Of a DNA stretch of 60,000 nucleotides, positions 19,704 to 28,473 are shown one piece after another (within the stretch, counting starts at the first letter, position 1; each line of letters starts with the position of its first letter). Under the pieces are notes generated by a model. That model was not told the DNA's origin and searched no databases. It saw only the letters and a program-made list of their open reading frames with translations. A program made the position numbers and the translations under genes. This stretch comes from Takakia lepidozioides. Its lineage: Eukaryota > Streptophyta > Takakiopsida > Takakiales > Takakiaceae. The DNA lies in contig CM060733.1 in NCBI GenBank assembly GCA_030704615.1, positions 5,830,001 through 5,890,000 of the forward strand, written 5' to 3'.

Positions 19704-21568
19704 TGGAAGGTGTAGTGGCAGAGGGATCCTCGGATTTGAGGGTCAAGACTGCCACGGCAGCGCCCTGGCAAGCTGCAGCTGCCAGGTTGACGGAGCTGCC
19801 AGCTAGGCCAGCCTTTGAGCGCGCCATGGTGACACCTGGAGTTGTCTTGTTAGACAACCAGGGAGGCATTTTCACTTTGAGTGGACCGGCAGGCAAGAAG
19901 TACCGGCCACTGCGGGTCTTGTTGGACTCAGGAGCTCAGCCACTGATGTTGGGCAGAGCTGCTATTGCAGGTTTGGGCCTCATGGAGGCGGATATGGAGC
20001 CTTGTCCTTTCCAGATACAGACATCTCTGGGAGGATCAGAGCAGGCTCGCGGCATGACACGGCATCAGTTGGCTATTAGACTGCAGCCGGATCATCCTGT
20101 AGATGGCTCAGTGATGCGAGCCAAGGCCATTGTGACAGACGCGGTCTCTTACGATGTCCTCGTTGGTGGGGCAGTGTTATACCCCATGGGCTTCACCCTG
20201 GATTTCTGGGAGGAGTCAGCATCCTACAGGCCTGGATGGCAGTCAGGGGATGGTCGCCGTGCACAGCTCCCTGTGACATTCATTGGGGGTATTGCAGCTG
20301 CTCAGCGGGGCAAGATGCCAACACTAGCCGCCTTCACAGCTGCAGTTAGCTGGCCTGGAGAGTTGCTGGAAGGCAATGCCCATGCAGAGGATGTGCCACC
20401 TCCAGCAGAGCAGGATGACATGCATGGTACGGCGGAGTTGCCTGCCATGGTTGCTCACACTCCGTTGTGGGGTACGAGCAAGGATTTGCAGCACGCTGCT
20501 GATGGACGGGTGCAACAAGCTTGGGTAGAAGCTTTTGTACCGTCAGGAGAGGAGGAGAGTGCGGTGATTGCACCAGGGCCACCTCAGTTGTCGCCATTGG
20601 ACACCACACCTCTTGTGTGGCAGCGACCGGATGAAGGCATATGCCTTCTGGACTTATTTGGCGGGATCAGCACTGGATTGGCTGCAGTGCTGCAGGCAGG
20701 TGTACGAGTTCGACGTTACCTGTATGTGGAGAGGGATGAGACTGCACGACGCGTCTCACTGCGCCATGTTGCTCAGATGGTGCAGCAGCACCCTGAGTTG
20801 TTGCCGGTGTCTGCAGTTCGTGGATATCAGCAGGCCTTGCCAGCAGACATTGCGTTGCTGGGGGCGCAGGATTTGGAGCGGGTTGGCTCCATTGATCTGG
20901 TAGTGGCAGGTTGGCCCTGCCAAGGGCATTCATCAGCCGGGCATGGCAATGGATTGCGAGACTCGAGGACGGGTCTGTTTTGGGAGATGGTGCGGATTTT
21001 GCGCCACTTGCAGCTTCATCAGGCTGTATCTCCGGCATACATCTTGGAGAATGTGCCACTGATGGGTGATTCTCGGGCCAGGGTGATGGCCAGTGTGCAT
21101 CAAGTCCGGTCGTGGCTTGGGTCAGCAGTATTGCTGGATGCAGCTGCAGTGGGGTCACGGGCTCATCGTCCACGACTATGGTGGACTAACTTGATGCCAC
21201 CCGCACTGCTCAAGCGTGCATTTGATGGGGTGCAGCGGCCAGCACACCTCACCGTGGATGGCATTTTGGACACAGGAAGGCAGTCTCAACGTGTGAGACA
21301 CGATGACCGTTCGCCTTTGGCAGTGGTCAACAGGGTGGGTCAACCACGAGCAGCATTACCTACACTGCTCAGCTTCCCAGGATCCCATGCTTTTCGGGAT
21401 GGTGGACCTGGCCTCCTGTGGGATGCTCAGTTGCAGCAGTTAGTGGAGCCTAATGCCGACGAGCGAGAGCGGGCTATGGGGTTTTCCACTGGGACCACGG
21501 CGGTGCCTTCCTTTCTGAGGCATCACGTCGTCAGGTGTTGGGGCAAGCAATGGATCTCAATTGCTTGA
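19703..21568 (+). CDS. Aspartic protease fused to a DNMT3-type C5 cytosine methyltransferase
   Basis: A 621-residue open frame, in the -1 frame relative to gag, with no ATG at its start, so it is probably made by frameshifting. Residues 45-165 are a retropepsin (LRVLLDSGAQPLMLG, active-site DSG at 75-77, nucleotides 19925-19933). Residues 312-621 are a C5-DNA methyltransferase: motif I LLDLFGGISTGL (315-326, SAM binding), motif II acidic YVERDE (341-346), motif IV AGWPCQGHSSAG with catalytic Cys406 (codon 20918-20920), motif VI ENV (449-451), motif VIII SRAHRPRLWWTNL (485-497) and a C-terminal ERERAMGFSTGTT block with a motif X-like end (WGKQWISIA). The HRPRxWWTNL form of motif VIII and the order without rearrangement are closest to DNMT3/DRM2-like enzymes. 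All residues I would call catalytic are present. Predicted to methylate cytosine in DNA; target context unknown. Confidence 0.9.
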   Translation: MEGVVAEGSSDLRVKTATAAPWQAAAARLTELPARPAFERAMVTPGVVLLDNQGGIFTLSGPAGKKYRPLRVLLDSGAQPLMLGRAAIAGLGLMEADMEPCPFQIQTSLGGSEQARGMTRHQLAIRLQPDHPVDGSVMRAKAIVTDAVSYDVLVGGAVLYPMGFTLDFWEESASYRPGWQSGDGRRAQLPVTFIGGIAAAQRGKMPTLAAFTAAVSWPGELLEGNAHAEDVPPPAEQDDMHGTAELPAMVAHTPLWGTSKDLQHAADGRVQQAWVEAFVPSGEEESAVIAPGPPQLSPLDTTPLVWQRPDEGICLLDLFGGISTGLAAVLQAGVRVRRYLYVERDETARRVSLRHVAQMVQQHPELLPVSAVRGYQQALPADIALLGAQDLERVGSIDLVVAGWPCQGHSSAGHGNGLRDSRTGLFWEMVRILRHLQLHQAVSPAYILENVPLMGDSRARVMASVHQVRSWLGSAVLLDAAAVGSRAHRPRLWWTNLMPPALLKRAFDGVQRPAHLTVDGILDTGRQSQRVRHDDRSPLAVVNRVGQPRAALPTLLSFPGSHAFRDGGPGLLWDAQLQQLVEPNADERERAMGFSTGTTAVPSFLRHHVVRCWGKQWISIA

Positions 21569-23073
21569 CCTGGATTGTCAGCTTGGCTATGGCTGAGCAA
21601 CGTAGAGTGCGGAGTGCACTTCCCTTGATGGTCTCTCTGCCTACCGAGACGGTACAGGCAGCGAGTGGGGGCGAGCCGGTGAGGACCACGAGGTGTAGAC
21701 ATCCATGGCACATGTGGGAGGTGCTCGAGGTTCAGAGGGAGTTGGCAGCGAAGGCAGCTGTGATGGATGAGGAGGTTCTCAATGATGAGATGATGGGGCA
21801 GGATGAGGCCTTGTCATTGACTGAGCAGGAAGGGGGTACTGCTCAAGAGGTTGCAGCATAGCAACCACGGGACGCGTCCTCTACCTCTAAGCCCACTGGA
21901 CTTAAGGTTGCAGTTACGGAGGACAATTGGGAGCCTGATATTGGACCCATTGTCACCGGAGGAGAGAGACGACGTATACGGCGGTTCCTGAGGGCTTACA
22001 GGAATTGCTTTGCCTTCAGTTTGAAGGACTTGGGAGCACTGAAGGGTCAAGAGATCCGTATTGAGTTGGCCACTGACACGCCAATCTTTCGGAGACCCTA
22101 TAGATACAGTGACATGGAGAGGTCTTTGATTCAGATGAGGACTCAAGATCTCTGGGAGGCAGGTTTGGTGGAGCTCTCTGGTGGAGAGTATGCTTCAGCC
22201 ACAGTGATGCCAGCTAAGAAGGATGTCTATGGCAATTGGACGGAGAGACGTATGTGCGGTGATTACCGGCCTGTAAATCGTCAGACCAAGTCCGATAGGT
22301 ATGCCATGCCAACACCAGAGGAGATCTTTGATGCCATTGGGCATTCCAAGGTCTTTAGCACGTTGGATTTACGATCCGGATATCACCAGTTGCCGATCAA
22401 GGAGGCGGATAAGCAAAAGACGGCATTCTGGGGGATCAATGAGCACGGGAAGGATTGCCTATACCAGTGGCGGTTCTTACCATTTGGGCTTAAAAACGCT
22501 CCCGCTGAGTTTCAAAGAGTCATGGACAGGATTCTAGCAGGGGTGGAGTTTGCTCGGTGCTACATAGATGACATCATCATCTTTAGTGCTACGGTGGAGG
22601 AGCATGAGAGACACCTTCAGGGGGTATTTGAGCGCTTGAGGACGCACGGATTGAAGTTACATCCGGGCAAGTGCAAGTTTTTCCACAACCAGATTGAGTA
22701 TCTGGGTCACATGATATATCCTGGAGGATTGGGGGTACAGCAGACTAAGGTAGAGTCCATTGCACAGGTTCCACGCCCCACGGATGTGAGCCGAGTTCGA
22801 GCTTTCATGGGGTTAGCAAACTATTACAGACGGTTTGTTAAGGGATTTAGTGCCATTGCAAAGGCTCTAACCAAGCTGACCAAGGTGGACCAGGAGTGGC
22901 AGTGGGAAGATGAGCAAGAACAAGCTTTTCAAGAGCTCAAGGCGAGGTTGACCTCGGCGCCCATCTTGAGACGACCTATCAGGGGGCGTCTTTTCAGCTG
23001 CATACAGATTGGAGCATGCTGGGGCTTGGAGCGGTGCTCACACAGGTGGATGATGAGGGAAGAGAGTTCGTAG
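21535..23073 (+). pseudogene. pol: Reverse transcriptase of the methyltransferase element
   Basis: This frame overlaps the end of the methyltransferase frame by 34 bases, again in -1. An acidic linker (21550-21858) ends in an in-frame TAG at 21859-21861, and the same frame continues through the [53 protein letters not shown], catalytic CYIDDIIIFS, and the connection region FMGLANYYRRFVKGFS. Homology leaves this frame near 22990, where copy 2 has one more base in a short C/T run (cgtcccttt versus cgtctttt). The tail beyond is out of frame. Catalytic residues are intact. Confidence 0.88.
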
Positions 23074-24995
23074 TGGCTTATGCTAGCCGCTCGAACAATG
23101 CTGCAGAGTCTAAGTATAGCTCATATGAGGGAGAATGCTTAGCTGCAGTGTGGGCCGTGGCACACTTCAGGTGCTATCTATACGGCAATCTCTTCACCCT
23201 TGTCACGGATCACCAACCACTCAAGTGGTTGATGGAGTCAGACAAGCTTACGGGGAAGCTTGCACGGTGGGCACTCATCCTTCAAGAGTATGACTTTCAG
23301 GTGGTGCATCGACCGGGTTTGGTCAATCGAAATGCAGATGGGTTGAGTCGCAATCCATGCACGAGCCAGCAGGATGACACTGGAGCTCGGTGGCATGGTG
23401 AGACGGACGAGGAGATGGTGCCCGGATGGCATGCATCTGCATTTCTGTGTATCTTGGCAGCGGAAGGCCAGGTTGGACCTACAACAGGGATGACTGTAGA
23501 TCAAGTGTCTGAGGACCCTGAGGCCAGCAATGAGCAGGGTGGCGCCAAAGATATACATGAGGATTCAGTTGTGTTGGACTACCTCCGCAGTGGAGACACG
23601 GCAGCCATTATGACTGCCAAGGAGAGGGATCGGATCCTACAACGAGCCAAGAGGTTCAGGTGGGAGGGGACACACCTGCTCCGAGTGTGGGAGGATGGTC
23701 GAGTGAGGATTGTGCCTCACCCAACACAGCGGGCACGGTTAGTGCGGCATGCCCATGAGGAGTTGGGGCATTTTGGGGTGCGACGCACTCATAGTCTACT
23801 ACAGGGGCAGTATTGGTGGCGTGGTATGCACACAGAGGTACAACACTTTGTGGCTAGGTGCATGGTGTGTGACAGGGTGCGTGCTTCATTCAACGCCCCT
23901 ACTCCACAATTGCACCCTCTTCCGATCATGGGATTGGGCTACAGGTGGAGTCTTGACTTCGCAGGGCCGTTGCCACTGACCATGCGCCACAACAAGTACG
24001 TGTTGGTGATGGTGGAGCACTTCTCCAAGTGGATTGAATTGGTTCCATTGCCTGATAAGGCTAGTGAGGGAGCTGCGTATGCATTCCTGGATTGTGTGCT
24101 TAGCCGATTCGGTGCTCCAGCTGAGGTACTCACGGACCAAGGGAGAGAGTTCTTGGGGGAGTTTCAGGCTTTGTGTGACAAGGCCTTGATAGACCACCGC
24201 ACCACTTCTCGGGATCATCCTGAAGCCGATGGCTTGGCAGAGAGAGTTGTTCAGACAGTAAAGAGGGGTTTGCGCAAGTATGGCTTGCAGAAGGGACACC
24301 TAGGAGATTGGGACCTTCAGTTACCCTGGTTAGCCATGGGCTACAGGTTCAGCAAGCAAGCATCACTTGCCTCCTTCTCACCATACTTTCTTCTCTTTGG
24401 CCGAGAGCCGGATTTGCCTACATCCATTCGCAGAGAAGCTGCTACAGTTCTTAACCTTGACGATCCGGACGTGTGGGCACGTGCATGTGAGCAGCGTGCA
24501 GAGTTGTTCAAGAGAGTCATGCCTATGGCTTTCGAGAACCTTGCCATTGCACAACACCGTGATACGTTGAGGTATGCTACCATACGTGGTGGGGGCTATC
24601 GTCCTGGGGTTCGGAGATTCAACCCTGGTGACTATGTCTATCTGCAGCAGACTGCTCCTACGACCCTGGATGTGACTGCAGGACGTGTTATTTTGAGGGT
24701 TCGAGAGGTCTTGCCCTCAGGCGTCTTGGTCTTGGAGGGTCGGGATGGCATCACTTGGAAGGACCATGTGCGTAATTGTGCGCCATGTCACCTTCCGAAT
24801 GTCGATGGCAGGATTGACCCAAACCTGGCAGTGGTATCTGCAGGTTTGAGGTGCATGTTGTGTGGGTCTGCTAAAGGGGCAGCCACCATGCTGGTATGTG
24901 ATCGGTGCTCTAGAGGTTGGCATATGGGATGCTTGACTCCACCTCTTGAGATGGTTCCGGATGGAGATTGGTTATGTCCACATTGCATTGGATAG
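23016..24995 (+). CDS. pol: RNase H and integrase ending in a PHD finger
   Basis: A 659-residue open frame starting inside RNase H (the RT frame precedes it, one base deleted). RNase H keeps YEGECLAAVWAVAHFRCYL (Glu) and VTDHQPLKWL (Asp). The integrase zinc finger is RHAHEELGHFG with C282 and C285; the catalytic triad is D314 (SLDFAGP), D374 (LTDQGREF) and E409 (ADGLAERVV). A GPY/F-like barrel follows (GDYVYLQQTAPTTLDV). Residues 613-657 (24852-24986) form a PHD finger with all eight C4HC3 ligands: C613, C616, C628, C631, H636, C639, C654, C657, including the conserved Trp before the last pair (GDWLCPHC). PHD fingers typically read histone H3 tails, so here it occupies the place of the integrase chromodomain of chromoviruses. 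Confidence 0.9.
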   Translation: MLGLGAVLTQVDDEGREFVVAYASRSNNAAESKYSSYEGECLAAVWAVAHFRCYLYGNLFTLVTDHQPLKWLMESDKLTGKLARWALILQEYDFQVVHRPGLVNRNADGLSRNPCTSQQDDTGARWHGETDEEMVPGWHASAFLCILAAEGQVGPTTGMTVDQVSEDPEASNEQGGAKDIHEDSVVLDYLRSGDTAAIMTAKERDRILQRAKRFRWEGTHLLRVWEDGRVRIVPHPTQRARLVRHAHEELGHFGVRRTHSLLQGQYWWRGMHTEVQHFVARCMVCDRVRASFNAPTPQLHPLPIMGLGYRWSLDFAGPLPLTMRHNKYVLVMVEHFSKWIELVPLPDKASEGAAYAFLDCVLSRFGAPAEVLTDQGREFLGEFQALCDKALIDHRTTSRDHPEADGLAERVVQTVKRGLRKYGLQKGHLGDWDLQLPWLAMGYRFSKQASLASFSPYFLLFGREPDLPTSIRREAATVLNLDDPDVWARACEQRAELFKRVMPMAFENLAIAQHRDTLRYATIRGGGYRPGVRRFNPGDYVYLQQTAPTTLDVTAGRVILRVREVLPSGVLVLEGRDGITWKDHVRNCAPCHLPNVDGRIDPNLAVVSAGLRCMLCGSAKGAATMLVCDRCSRGWHMGCLTPPLEMVPDGDWLCPHCIG

Positions 24996-25237
24996 TGGGA
25001 GTGGATACAACCATGGGAGGCTAACAAGAAACGCAAGGCCCAGCTACTAGGAGACCTTGAACACACGAGATCTTGGCTCAAGTTCATAGATTGCAAGACG
25101 GCGACTAACGATGGGGCTACTCTTGTACCCGGCCTCTTGGTTGATAGAGTTTGAGCTCGATAAAGACAGTGATAGAGGACTTAGTACGGCTGTGGCTATT
25201 ACATCTTGTAGCTATCTGGAGGTAGAGGGACCTATCC

Positions 25238-25340
25238 ACCAGCTAGGGGGGCGATTGTGCTAGACTACTTTATTGTGCATATATGTGTGGTGTGGTTTGG
25301 ACAGCGATGTAGTTGTGTAGCGATATGTATGCGCACGACA
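25238..25340 (+). repeat. Polypurine tract and LTR-like 85-bp terminal unit (X1)
   Basis: The purine-rich AGCTAGGGGGGCGA (25241-25254), also present in copy 2, is followed by an 85-bp unit from TGTGCTAGAC (25256) to GCGCACGACA (25340), with TG...CA ends. The identical 85 bp recurs at 25701-25785, and copy 2 ends in a related sequence. Whether 85 bp is the whole LTR or only its start is unresolved. Confidence 0.6.
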
Positions 25341-25700
25341 GCTGTCAAGTTAAATAAGCACAGTGTGAAAACAGCTAGAATAAAACTAGTTATTTGTATT
25401 TAACACTTGGATTTAGGTCAAGTGTTAAATCAGGTGTCAAGTTTAGTTTGACACCTGGTCTGTTTTATCTTCACGAGAGCGGCAGTCGCGCGGCTCATCT
25501 CTCTCGAGTTGAGCCTGCGCGACCGAGCTCCTGCATTCTTCAGATCTGAGTGTGCTTATGATGGGAGTGTAGGTTGTTGTGGGGTGGAGTCTCCATAGCT
25601 TGGGGTGCCCCTGGCTCGACTATTATCTTAAAGAGTGATGTTGAGGGATTGCATATTTCTTGTGTTGAGAGTGTGTGTCCTTATCTAGTTTGGTTATCAT
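25341..25700. other. Spacer between two identical 85-bp repeats, with back-to-back hairpins
   Basis: No coding sequence. Two perfect inverted repeats abut: 25398-25430 (12-bp stem ATTTAACACTTG, 9-base loop) and 25431-25457 (10-bp stem CAGGTGTCAA, 7-base loop). If the LTR is about 445 bp, this is its body and the 25701 unit is the start of a second, truncated LTR. If not, it is a small insertion between repeats. Confidence 0.5.
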
Positions 25701-25785
25701 TGTGCTAGACTACTTTATTGTGCATATATGTGTGGTGTGGTTTGGACAGCGATGTAGTTGTGTAGCGATATGTATGCGCACGACA
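25701..25785 (+). repeat. Second copy of the 85-bp LTR-like unit (X2)
   Basis: Identical to 25256-25340 by eye, offset exactly 445 bases. It joins directly to the RNase H coding region of a different gypsy element, so its right edge is a recombination junction or a true element end. Confidence 0.8.
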
Positions 25786-27427
25786 CATTACCTGTTGGGC
25801 AAGAAGTTTATGTTCTATGTGGATCACCAGGCTCTGATATACCTGGTAAATAAACCTCTGATAAGCGGAAGAATAGCAAGATGGTTGATAATCTTGCACG
25901 AGTTTGAGTTCGAGGTTGTTTACAAGCCTGGGAGACTGCATCTTGTGGCGGATCACTTGTCACGGTTATCAACAGGAGAACCAGCCATAGGAATAGATGA
26001 TCAATTACCAGATGCGAGTCTATTTGCAGTGGAGGTGCAGGGAAGTGCAGATGAATGGTTAGATTGGCAGTGGCCAATCAGATACTACCTTGCTCATGGT
26101 CAGTGCCCACCTAGTTATGGTAAGGAGCAGAGGAAGAGAATCGCTATCAAAGCTGTACCTTATACTATGGTAGGAAGCAGAATGTATAAGCTAGGACCTG
26201 ATGGAGTACTAAAACGATGCTTGTACCACCATGAAGTAAATAAAGTTTTGGAGGAAGTTCATAAAAGAGTGGCTGGAGGTCATTTTGGAGAAGAGACTAC
26301 CAGTAGGAAGATACTACATGCAGGTTACTGGTGGCCTACTTTGTTCAAAGATGTGCACAAGTATTGTCAGAGTTGTGATGAATGTCAGAGGCTGGGACCT
26401 TTGCAGAGATCTGGGAAAATGTCTTTGCATCCTACAATGCCTACGGAACCATTTCAGAAATGGGGACTAGACTTTGTTGGACCAATTAACCCACCAGCCA
26501 AGAATACACGGAACAGGTACATAATTACAGCCACTGATTATACTACGAAGTGGGTGGAAGCTAAAGCTTTGAGGGACAACACAGCCAAGTCCACAGCAAG
26601 GTTCATGTACGATAACATACTTACACGATTTGGCTGTCCCTTAGAATTTATCAGTGATCAAGGAAGGTCACTTCATGAATGAGACCATTGAGTTGTTGAC
26701 TAAAGAGTTCATGATTGTGCATAGAAAAAGTACAACATATTACCCACAGGGTAATGGGCAGGCAAAGGCTACCAACAAAATACTATGTACTATCTTGGCT
26801 AAGATAGTCAATGCAAACAGAACGGATTGGGATACAAAGCTGCTGACAGCTTTGTGGTCATACAGGACTTCATATAAAGTCACCACTAAGTATACACCAT
26901 TCCAATTAGTTTATGGTATGGAAGCCTTACTTCCAGTGGAATTCCTGTTACCTACCATGAGAACGGAGTGGGGAAAGAGAATGGAATTGCAAGATTCCAT
27001 TAAAGTCAGGAAACATGAATTATATCATGTGGAAGAAGTACGTGCTGATGCAGCTGATAATATGACCAGAATTCAGATGAAGAGAAAGGAACAGTTTGAT
27101 GAAGGCAAGTTAAAGACTTTTAAGACGGGGGATTTGGTTCTATGGTTGCAGAAGAAAGGAAAGATTAAAGCTTCTAAGCTTAAATCACCATGGAAAGGAC
27201 CTTATGTCATACAAAAGATGTATGATAACAACATCGCGATGTTACAAACCATTAACAAAGAAATGCTGGGAAGAGTCAATGCCAATAAGTTAAAGGGATA
27301 CAGGGGTATCCATGACAAACCCTTGCAGCATGACTTGCATGTTGAAATGCAAGAGCAATCGCGGGCTGCACCAGTGTTACCAACGGAGTATGGAGCACTT
27401 GTCGCTAGGCCAAGCATATATGACTAG
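25786..27427 (+). pseudogene. RNase H end and integrase of an Athila/Tat-like gypsy element
   Basis: The element begins mid-RNase H (FMFYVDHQALIYLVNKP) and continues with VADHLSRLSTGEP and the downstream block QLPDASLF that I associate with Athila/Tat elements. The integrase has HKRVAGGHFGEETTSRK with the CQSCDECQ zinc-finger half, first Asp in KWGLDFVGPI and second in EFISDQGR. An extra A near 26667 shifts the frame, and the sequence resumes as GHFMNETIELL (26654-27427). The catalytic Glu is changed to Lys in NGQAKATNK (codon 26765-26767). A GPYVIQKM barrel closes the integrase before a TAG at 27425. Non-functional twice over. Confidence 0.85.
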
Positions 27428-27429
27428 GG

Positions 27430-27662
27430 CGGGCAAAACAAGCGTGACACAGCCTATCACAGCCCATCAAGGTGAAACACAGCCCATCACAGCCCATCAC
27501 GACGTGACACAGCCTATCACAGCCCAGCACGGCGCAACACAGCCTATCACAACCTACCACAGCGTGTCACAGCCTATCACAGCTTACCATAGTGCATCAC
27601 AGCCTATCACAGCGTACCACAGTATGACACAGCCTGTCACAGCTCAACACAGCCTACTAGGA
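27430..27662. repeat. CACAGCC minisatellite, first locus (about 36-bp unit)
   Basis: Repeats of CACAGCCTATCACAGCCCA type with a period near 36 bases, about six units. It starts right after the integrase stop codon. The same core recurs at 31212-31475 and, on the other strand, at 33312-33840. Confidence 0.85.
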
Positions 27663-28473
27663 TTACACGATCCATAGAATCAGTGACAGGTGGGCGCACA
27701 ATAACTTCAGAAAATGGCTGACGGAAGAAAAGACGGAAACCAGTTTAAAAATAGACACGTGGAAGTCAGGGTGCGACACACAGCCGAGAAGGAAGTGCAA
27801 GAACAGGTGTCATAAAGAAAGAGGACAAGAACGGCCGTCAAAATGGATGAAAGGCGGGCCCATTAATGAATACGGAAAAAGGGGAACGGAACAAGCGGCA
27901 AGTACAGAAAAGCGAAATTCTTGCCACATGTGTGATCCTAGTGGACTATCCAGCAGGGAAAGTCCACTAAAGAAAATGAAATCTAAAATCAAGTCACAGT
28001 GGTTACAGCCAATAGAAAGCCAGAGAAATGATCAAGAAATTGGAGGGAAATTAAGCGCAAGAGGCGGCGTCGTTCTGAGTAACGGGCGTCTCGACAGGAC
28101 AGACCATCAATGCTATAGCTTGAAAACTATGGAGGAACTAACAGACTATACGCTTGCAATACTACTCACGCAGTGGCATAGGGACGAAACAACAGAGCGG
28201 ATCTTTTCTCTTGAGCGATGCTTGCAAGCCCCACAGGCTTACAAGAAATTACCCATAGCTTTTTGTGGCAACCATATGTTTATGCTTTGTGCACTACAGG
28301 CATTTCTGCAGTTGTTACAGCCAAAATATTTCTGTGAGTCTAAAATGAAGAGAGTGAGAGGAATGGAGGAAATCAGGGTGAAGAGCACCACAATTCTGCA
28401 GAAACAAACGATTGCTACCCCACAGGCGATACAGATACTGAAGGAGCTGAGATTGCAGGATTGCAAAGCATAG
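27663..28473 (+). other. Linker with an unrecognised 208-codon ORF
   Basis: A frame at 27847-28473 is basic and polar (SPLKKMKSKIKSQ), with a hydrophobic helix later (MFMLCALQAFLQLL). I do not recognise it. It precedes, in another frame, the coiled-coil ORF and may be its broken N-terminus. The 27663-27846 part holds nothing I can name. Confidence 0.3.

Larger units (their letters stand above)
17185..25340 (+). mobile_element. Ty3/gypsy retrotransposon with cytosine methyltransferase and PHD finger (copy 1)
   Basis: Gene order is leader, Gag, protease, C5-methyltransferase, RT, RNase H, integrase, PHD finger, polypurine tract, LTR start. Copy 2 at 34045-44830 repeats the same order, so the methyltransferase and PHD finger belong to the element and were not inserted later. 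No 5' LTR or primer site is visible before the leader, so the 5' end may be truncated. Lesions here are a TAG at 21859 and a one-base deletion near 22990 relative to copy 2. Gag, protease-methyltransferase and integrase-PHD are otherwise open. Confidence 0.9.

Noticed and set aside
20324-21173. Minus-strand ORFs opposite the methyltransferase
   Set aside because: Shadow frames of a strongly coding GC-rich plus-strand gene; no recognisable motifs.
20636-21568. Methyltransferase as bacterial contamination or a host gene hit by the element
   Set aside because: It shares an open frame with the element protease and recurs in copy 2 with the same boundaries.
27430-27662. Repeat-spacer pattern resembling a CRISPR array
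   Set aside because: Units are degenerate, spacers are variants of the repeat, and the context is a plant retrotransposon.
27312-27677. Plus-strand ORF with a 12-residue repeat (and similar ORFs at 31173-31621 and 33260-33715)
   Set aside because: These frames are open because the 36-bp minisatellite unit lacks stops; the amino-acid repeat follows the DNA repeat.
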